A DNA stretch of 6,129 bases from Oscillospiraceae bacterium (GTDB lineage: Bacteria > Bacillota > Clostridia > Oscillospirales > UBA929). The notes under the pieces are model-generated. The model was given only the letters and a program-made list of their open reading frames with translations, had not been told where the DNA came from and made no database searches. The position numbers and the translations under genes are program-made. The first letter of the stretch is position 1. Each line of letters opens with the position of its first letter. The DNA lies in NCBI GenBank assembly GCA_009777685.1, contig WRLJ01000108.1, positions 1 through 6,129 of the forward strand, in the 5' to 3' direction. Positions 3,501 through 6,129 of this stretch are shown here, piece after piece.

Positions 3501-6129
3501 GGTCTATCAGGAGAGCGACTGCGCCGTCACCTGGAATACCGATGGCGGCACGCCCGCGCCCACGCAGACCAGCGTGGCCTACGGCGGTCAAATCGACGCG
3601 CCGGAGGGGATGAACAAAGACGATCATATATTCGGCGGATGGTTCGACAACGAGGAGCTGGCCGGAGAAGCGGTCGACTTCCCCATAACGGATGTCACCG
3701 AAGACAGGACCTTCTGGGCGAAGTGGACGCTGAGCAGCTACACCGTCACCTGGAACGCCGGCGGCGGCGCGCCCGCGCCCGCGCAGACCAGCGTCGTCCA
3801 CGGCGGGCAGATCGACGATCCCGCTGAGATGAGCAGGGAGGGCCACGCCTTCGGCGGATGGTTCGACAACGAGGAACTGAACGGCGATCCGGTCAGCTTC
3901 CCCCTGGAAAACATTACCGGGAATGAGACCTTCTGGGCGAAGTGGACGCTGAACAGCTATGCCCTTACCTGGCACACCGGCGGCGGCGCGCCAGCGCCCA
4001 CACAGACAAGCGTCGCCTATGGCGGACAGATCGACGCCCCGGACGAGATGGAAAAAGAAGGCCATACCTTCGGCGGATGGTTCGACAACGAGGAATTGAG
4101 CGGCGATCCGGTCAGCTTCCCCCTGGCCAGCGTGACCATTCCCGCCCACTGCTCTTACCTGATCCGCTGCAACGGCTTCGGCGGCACCATTCCGAGCTTT
4201 CAGCTGGATTATTACGACACCCAGTGGAATGTACCGATCAGCAACCGCGCCTACAGTGTGGCGCTGGTCAAGGGCGCCGAGCCCCTGGCCAACGTCTATC
4301 TGGACGCCGCCGACAAAGCCCGCGTGGTCGATCTGATTGGCGGCATCAATACGCCGGGCAGGGATCCGGATCCAAATTACGAGGGCTCGGGCCCGCTGAG
4401 TATTTCAAAGCAGGTCTCCGCGCGCCGCAAAAACTTTGCGGATACCGATGATAATCTCGCTGATCTGGAGCGCGTCCTTTACCAAAACATTCTTTCGGCA
4501 GCGCTTGCCGATGTCAGGCCGCGCCATCTGGCCGATGGCCCCTGGGGGGTCGATGAGACAACGGCGGACCACCTCATCATCAACCAGGTCTACGGCTCGG
4601 GCCCCCTGGATAACAGCGGCTCGATTTCCCACAGCTTCGTTGAGCTGTATAACCCGACGGACGCGCCCATTAGCCTGGCGGGCTGCGCCCTTCAGGTGCA
4701 AAACGGAAAGGACACCAACAACGAGGCCACGGAATGGGAGAAATACGACTTTGCCGGCGGCGACGTGGTCGCGCCTCACAGCTCGTTCCTGATCCGCTTT
4801 GCCCTGGCGGCCCACTCCGCGCGCTATATGATCCCCGAGGCTGACCTGGACTGGACCGACGGGCGAATCCTCAGCAACCGCGCCTACAGCGTGGCCATAA
4901 CCAGCAACCAGACGCTTCTTTCCAAGGAGATCGCTCCGGGCGAAATGGACGGCGTGATCGATCTGGTGGGCGCCACAAACACGGCGGGCAACGATGTGAC
5001 GCTGAACTATGAGACCGAGCCTTTGAACGGCATGTCCAAGCAAAAAGCCATTCGCCGCGCTGATTTCAAGGACACCGACGTGAACAGCGTCGATTTCGCG
5101 ACCCTGGACTACCGCATAGACGAACTCAACAACACCATGCTCGAAGAGCTGCGGCCCCGCTGGAGCGGCGACGGCTCCTGGGGTATGGAGGAGCCGGAAA
5201 CGCCCGCGGTTGACCACGTCATCATCAACCAGGTCTACGGAACGCTCGACAACTCCGGCGCGGTTTCCCACGGTTTCATTGAGCTCTATAATCCGACGGA
5301 CGCGCCGATTTCCCTCAGCGGGCATTCCATTCAGCTGCAAATGGGCGTGCAGGATACGCCGCTGTCGCCATGGAACGATGTTTTGCCGCTGACAGGCGTC
5401 ACTGGAGACAAGACCTTCTGGGCAAAATGGACGTTGAACAGCTACACCGTCACCTGGAACGCCGACGGCGGCGAGCCCGTGCCCGCGCAGACAAGCGTCA
5501 GCCATGGCGGGCAAATCGACGCGCCGGACGAGATGGACAAGGAAGGCTATATATTCGATGGATGGTTCGATAATGAGGAGCTTATTGGAGAAGCTCTCAC
5601 GTTCCCCCTGGAAAATGTCACTGGCGGCGTGACCTTCTGGGCCAAGTGGACGCTGAACAGCTACACCGTCACCTGGAATGCCGACGGCGGCGAGCCCGTG
5701 CCCGCGCAGACAGGCGTCAGCCATGGCGGGCAAATCGACGCGCCGGATGAGATGGACAAGGAAGGCTATATATTCGATGGATGGTTCGATAATGAGGAGC
5801 TTATCGGAGAGGCCCTCACATTCCCCCTGGAAAATGTCACTGGCAGCGTGACCTTCTGGGCCAAGTGGACGCAGCTTGAACCCGAAATCCTCGACATCCA
5901 CCCGGACATCATCGTGGACGACTACAACGACTACATCTACGGATTCAAAGACAAGCTCAGGATTGAGGACATTATCGGCGAGGACGGCGCCACGGACGGG
6001 GTGTATCTCCAGGTGAAGGGCAACGGCAGATTCGTGGCCGACAGCCCGGGAGAATACGTGGGCACAGGCTACGTGATCAACTTCGTGGATTACGTCAACG
6101 ATACGGTAACGCCTTATACGATGGTACTT
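1..6129 (+). CDS. Giant secreted CotH-kinase / lamin-tail / InlB_B-repeat protein, both ends missing
   Basis: Frame +1 is open across all 2043 codons; every line of sequence was translated and no stop was found. Neither a start codon with signal peptide nor the C-terminus is present. Domains in order by window codon: LTD C-type second half (1-124), LTD A (125-332), LTD D (333-533), chitobiase-C/FN3-associated type domain (about 539-657), CotH kinase (about 658-1080), divergent InlB-type repeat (about 1091-1170), InlB_B repeats (1171-1957, interrupted at 1380-1801 by LTD material), C-terminal module (1958-2043). CotH proteins phosphorylate serines in their targets; LTD and InlB_B modules are beta-rich and common in surface proteins. 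I infer a secreted, scaffold- or wall-attached kinase. No membrane segment is visible. The ends must be found on neighbouring sequence. Because the gene is highly repetitive, internal assembly errors are possible. Very confident as coding; the physiological role is unknown. Confidence 0.96.
373..996 (+). other. Lamin-tail domain, A-type, complete
   Basis: This is the only complete A-type LTD and serves as the reference copy. It starts with DHVIINQVYG and has the classic LTD entry: GAVSHGFIELYNPTDAPISL (401-460 region), then SLQLQ, a W-x-LPL turn (535-549), IPARCSFLVRCEGFGG (from 559), SNRAYSVALV (about 661-690), VVDLVGGINTPG (from 748), SISKQIAARR (from 823), DTDNNFDDFE (862-891) and the closing RPRCLADGPWG (940-969). 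A short linker leads straight into the next LTD. Bacterial LTDs are immunoglobulin-like beta domains on secreted or membrane-linked proteins, thought to tether or bind partners; no catalytic role is expected. Length is 208 codons including linker, typical of the long bacterial form with the SKQ...DTD tail. Confidence 0.86.
997..1599 (+). other. Lamin-tail domain, D-type, complete and diverged
   Basis: A complete LTD starting DHVIINQAYAAVD and closing with RPRWSGDGPWG (to 1599). It keeps all landmarks: GAVSHGFVELYNPTDDAIDL, the LPLTGYTIGARESFLIRG strand pair (1156-1200), RVIDLLGAVN, the SKQKPCRRV segment and a variant DYDDNPHDFE at 1486-1515. In the middle it differs clearly from the A and C types (NNRNFTFALV instead of SNRAYSVA). 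It is the copy next to the kinase module, so it may be the stable junction copy while the A and C types have been copied around. Its LTGYTIGARESF segment shows how an unbroken LTD reads across the point where the LTD at 4138/5403 is cut. Confidence 0.85.
1615..1971 (+). other. Chitobiase-C-terminal / FN3-associated type beta domain
   Basis: A beta domain commonly found directly before CotH kinase domains. Visible landmarks are FSRPGGRYGEPFELTLST (from 1651), the signature IRYTTDGSDP (1720-1749), a spacer rich in N, P and S, KGTVIKARVF (1867-1896) and THSYFI (1930-1947), which leads into the kinase. The IRYTTDGSDP followed by KGTxIKAR pattern is typical of the CHB_HEX_C_1 / FN3-associated families. 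It probably acts as a structural or carbohydrate-contacting module; no enzymatic residues are expected. The exact boundary with the preceding LTD (about 1600-1620) is a judgement. Confidence 0.8.
1972..3240 (+). other. CotH-type protein kinase domain
   Basis: Established for the family: CotH of Bacillus is an atypical protein kinase that phosphorylates serines in spore-coat proteins. Visible here, by window codon: the family entry FPIVSLA (658 on) and GLYNYN; the glycine-rich segment GIRLHGGATRDRSQKAFRL (706-724), whose K720 is the expected nucleotide-contacting lysine; a block around KRFLLRSGGNDK; FLNGEFWGIYNIRSRLDE (804-821); NDDWPANNM (909-917), matching the family N-x-DWP-x-NN motif; and the metal-binding type motif KDLDLAFDG with D948 and D950. 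The tail RFFRRLMLNPDFVKRF (from 984) is also family-like. No key residue seems lost, so activity is plausible. Its place among extracellular modules argues for secreted or surface targets rather than spore coat. Substrates are unknown; the LTD and InlB_B modules of the same protein are candidates only by proximity. Confidence 0.92.
3271..3510 (+). other. Divergent InlB-type beta repeat following the kinase
   Basis: The segment SKGYLNINGYDI ... WNGTYFPNYPQTITAVPEPGYELLHFLVNG ... GTTIVAVYQ matches the module that often follows CotH domains: a G-x-L-x-ING start, a Y-F-x-x-x-P-x-T-I-T-A-V-P-x-x-G-Y core and a closing V-A-V-Y strand. It resembles the divergent InlB_B family more than the regular repeats downstream and shows no DNA similarity to them. 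It is likely a structural spacer between kinase and repeat array. Confidence 0.68.
3511..3729 (+). repeat. InlB_B repeat 1 (219 bp, 73 aa)
   Basis: First regular repeat of the Listeria-Bacteroides/InlB_B type. It has AVTWNTDGG, GGQIDAP, FGGWFDNEEL and the closing TFWAKWT (to 3729), spaced as in the other copies. It is the most diverged copy (ESDCAV instead of LNSYTV at its start; ITDVTEDR before the closing motif). The fold is a small beta-grasp-like unit used as spacer or adhesive element in surface proteins. Confidence 0.86.
3730..3948 (+). repeat. InlB_B repeat 2 (219 bp, 73 aa)
   Basis: Exact 73-codon period relative to repeat 1. It reads SYTVTWNAGGGAPAPAQT, then GGQIDDP, FGGWFDNEELNGDPVSF and ENITGNETFWAKWT. 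It shares the GDPVSFPL segment with the next, interrupted copy, so repeats 2 and 3 form one subgroup and repeats 4 and 5 another. Confidence 0.9.
3949..4137 (+). repeat. InlB_B repeat 3, first 63 of 73 codons (interrupted)
   Basis: Starts LNSYALTWHTGGG in phase with repeat 2 and follows the repeat consensus through FGGWFDNEELSGDPVSFPLASVT, then switches without warning to LTD sequence (IPAHCSYLIRC) at 4138. The missing ten codons (GDKTFWAKWT) are found at 5404-5433. 189 bp here plus 30 bp there equals exactly one 219-bp repeat. Confidence 0.9.
4138..4566 (+). other. Lamin-tail domain, A-like, C-terminal half only
   Basis: Aligns with 559-996 of the complete A copy: IPAHCSYLIRCNGFGG, LDYYDTQW, SNRAYSVALVKG, RVVDLIGGINTPG, SISKQVSARRKNF, DTDDNLADLE (4441-4470) and the closing RPRHLADGPWG, plus a short linker. 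Only about three quarters of the bases match the A copy over the stretch I compared, so it was not recently copied from that visible unit. The N-terminal half normally expected before it is absent; InlB_B sequence stands in its place. Confidence 0.83.
4567..5211 (+). other. Lamin-tail domain, C-type copy 2, complete, with linker
   Basis: A complete LTD from DHLIINQVYGSGPLDNSG through HSFVELYNPTDAPISLAG, APHSSFLIRF, DWTDGRILSNRAYSVAI (from 4849), DGVIDLVGATNTAG, GMSKQKAIRR, DTDVNSVDF (5071-5097) and the closing RPRWSGDGSWG (5152-5184), then an E/P/T linker. Bases 4855-5184 repeat bases 1-330 with about 29 differences by hand count. It is the only copy showing what the missing first half of the copy at the left window edge should look like. 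Confidence 0.87.
4855..5391 (+). repeat. Long direct DNA repeat, right copy (partner at 1-546)
   Basis: Right-hand partner of the repeat at the left window edge. Most of it lies in the middle and 3' part of the permuted LTD segment, which suggests that the inserted unit came from the same kind of C-then-A arrangement as the N-terminal array of this gene. Such long direct repeats favour homologous recombination and also confuse short-read assembly. Confidence 0.9.
5212..5403 (+). other. Lamin-tail domain, A-type, N-terminal half only
   Basis: Starts DHVIINQVYGTLDNSG and follows the A copy at 373 closely: GAVSHGFIELYNPTDAPISL and GHSIQLQ with only a few base changes up to about 5340, then more drift (MGVQDTPLSPWNDV). 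After LPLTGVT it jumps into the end of an InlB_B repeat (GDKTFWAKWT). The second half of the domain is missing here and is supplied in type by 4138-4566. Confidence 0.85.
5404..5433 (+). repeat. InlB_B repeat 3, last ten codons
   Basis: GDKTFWAKWT is the standard closing strand of this repeat family (compare GNETFWAKWT ending at 3948 and GGVTFWAKWT ending at 5652). It completes the fragment ending at 4137 and is directly followed, in phase, by repeat 4. Confidence 0.88.
5434..5652 (+). repeat. InlB_B repeat 4 (219 bp, 73 aa)
   Basis: SYTVTWNADGGEPVPAQT, GGQIDAPDEM, FDGWFDNEELIGEALTF, ENVTGGVTFWAKWT. It differs from repeat 5 at only nine of 219 bases by direct comparison (about 96% identity), seven of them silent, so the two form a young tandem pair. 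Confidence 0.92.
5653..5871 (+). repeat. InlB_B repeat 5 (219 bp, 73 aa), last of the array
   Basis: Nearly identical to repeat 4; the two residue changes are S to G in the QTxV segment and G to S before TFWAKWT. It ends at 5871, and the next codons (QLEPEI) leave the repeat consensus, which marks the end of the array. Confidence 0.92.
5872..6129 (+). other. C-terminal module resembling pre-dockerin segments, cut by the window edge
   Basis: After the last repeat the sequence reads ILDIHPDIIVDDYNDYIYGF, then KLRIEDIIG, VYLQVKGNGR, GTGYVINFVD and finally YTMVL. The pattern of x-x-YIYGF, a short LxxIIG helix, a GTGxxI strand and a closing YTxVL resembles the segment that often comes just before a dockerin (GDVNGDG-type calcium loops) in secreted clostridial proteins. 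The dockerin itself, if present, would begin just past 6129, so the anchor type is an inference from the pattern only. Confidence 0.55.

Larger units (their letters stand above)
4138..5403 (+). other. 1266-bp circularly permuted two-LTD unit lodged inside InlB_B repeat 3
   Basis: The segment consists of an LTD second half, a whole LTD and an LTD first half. Removing it heals the InlB_B repeat to 219 bp; joining its own ends heals an LTD reading LPLTGVT-IPAHCSYLIRC, parallel to LPLTGYT-IGARESFLIRG in the intact D copy. Its length, 422 codons, equals one A-plus-C pair (621 + 645 bp). Both joints sit at PLxxVT-coding sequence: bases 4120-4137 and 5386-5403 agree at about 12 of 18 positions by my count. 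The frame is kept at both joints. I see no transposase, terminal inverted repeat or clear target-site duplication. Read-level support is needed to separate true insertion from misassembly. Confidence 0.85.

Noticed and set aside
4120..4140. A frameshift or sequencing slip as the cause of the switch from InlB_B to LTD sequence.
   Set aside because: The frame is unchanged and both sides are well-formed in the same frame; the missing end of the repeat is found intact 1266 bp later.
2401..4149. Minus-strand open frame of 582 codons with apparent internal repeats.
   Set aside because: Same antisense, codon-aligned shadow; it ends at the sense TCA at 2401. Its repeats are mirror images of the InlB_B repeats on the + strand.
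4138..5403. Insertion sequence or transposon as the explanation for the segment inside repeat 3.
   Set aside because: The segment codes only for LTD sequence in the host frame, with no transposase, no terminal inverted repeats and no clean target-site duplication at its ends.
3511..5871. CRISPR or other short interspersed repeat array.
   Set aside because: The repeats are contiguous 219-bp protein-coding units with no unique spacers; the period is exactly 73 codons.
4405..5901. Minus-strand open frame of 498 codons with repeated segments.
   Set aside because: Antisense shadow of LTD and InlB_B coding sequence, ending at the sense TCA at 4405. Codon use and content do not support a gene.

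Overview
The window is one uninterrupted coding sequence on the + strand. Reading frame +1 stays open from base 1 to base 6129: 2043 codons, no stop, and neither the start nor the end of the gene inside. It encodes an internal piece (roughly 225 kDa) of a giant, modular protein that is almost certainly extracellular. No promoter, ribosome binding site, terminator, RNA gene or second gene can be supported, and there is no intergenic DNA.

Layout from 5' to 3': (1) lamin-tail-like domains (LTD) of three subtypes at 1-1599: the second half of a C-type copy, a complete A-type copy and a complete, more diverged D-type copy. (2) A chitobiase-C-terminal/FN3-associated type beta domain at about 1615-1971. 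(3) A CotH-type protein kinase domain at about 1972-3240, with all the family motifs I would expect. (4) A divergent InlB-type beta repeat at about 3271-3510. (5) An array of 73-residue (219-bp) InlB_B/Listeria-Bacteroides repeats, 3511-5871. (6) The start of a C-terminal module at 5872-6129 that resembles the segment preceding dockerin modules in clostridial secreted proteins.

The main surprise is inside the InlB_B array. The third repeat is cut after codon 4135-4137 and resumes at 5404. Between the cuts lie exactly 1266 bp (422 codons): the C-terminal half of one LTD, a complete C-type LTD, then the N-terminal half of an A-type LTD. Joining 4137 to 5404 restores a perfect 219-bp InlB_B repeat. 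Joining 5403 to 4138 restores a normal LTD of 621 bp, against 624 bp for the complete A copy. The segment is therefore one two-LTD unit, circularly permuted and placed in frame inside an unrelated repeat, with both joints at a similar PLxxVT-coding motif. It could be a real recombination product or an assembly error in a repetitive gene.

Host: the high GC content (my impression is high fifties percent), the near absence of TTA, CTA and TCA codons in frame, and the mix of CotH kinase, LTD, InlB_B repeats and a pre-dockerin-like end suggest an anaerobic, GC-rich member of the Clostridia (Bacillota), for example from a gut or digester community. This is inference from domain content, and no species can be named. 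Working model: a secreted CotH-family kinase held among adhesive or spacer beta modules, probably attached to a scaffold or cell surface through an anchor beyond the 3' edge.
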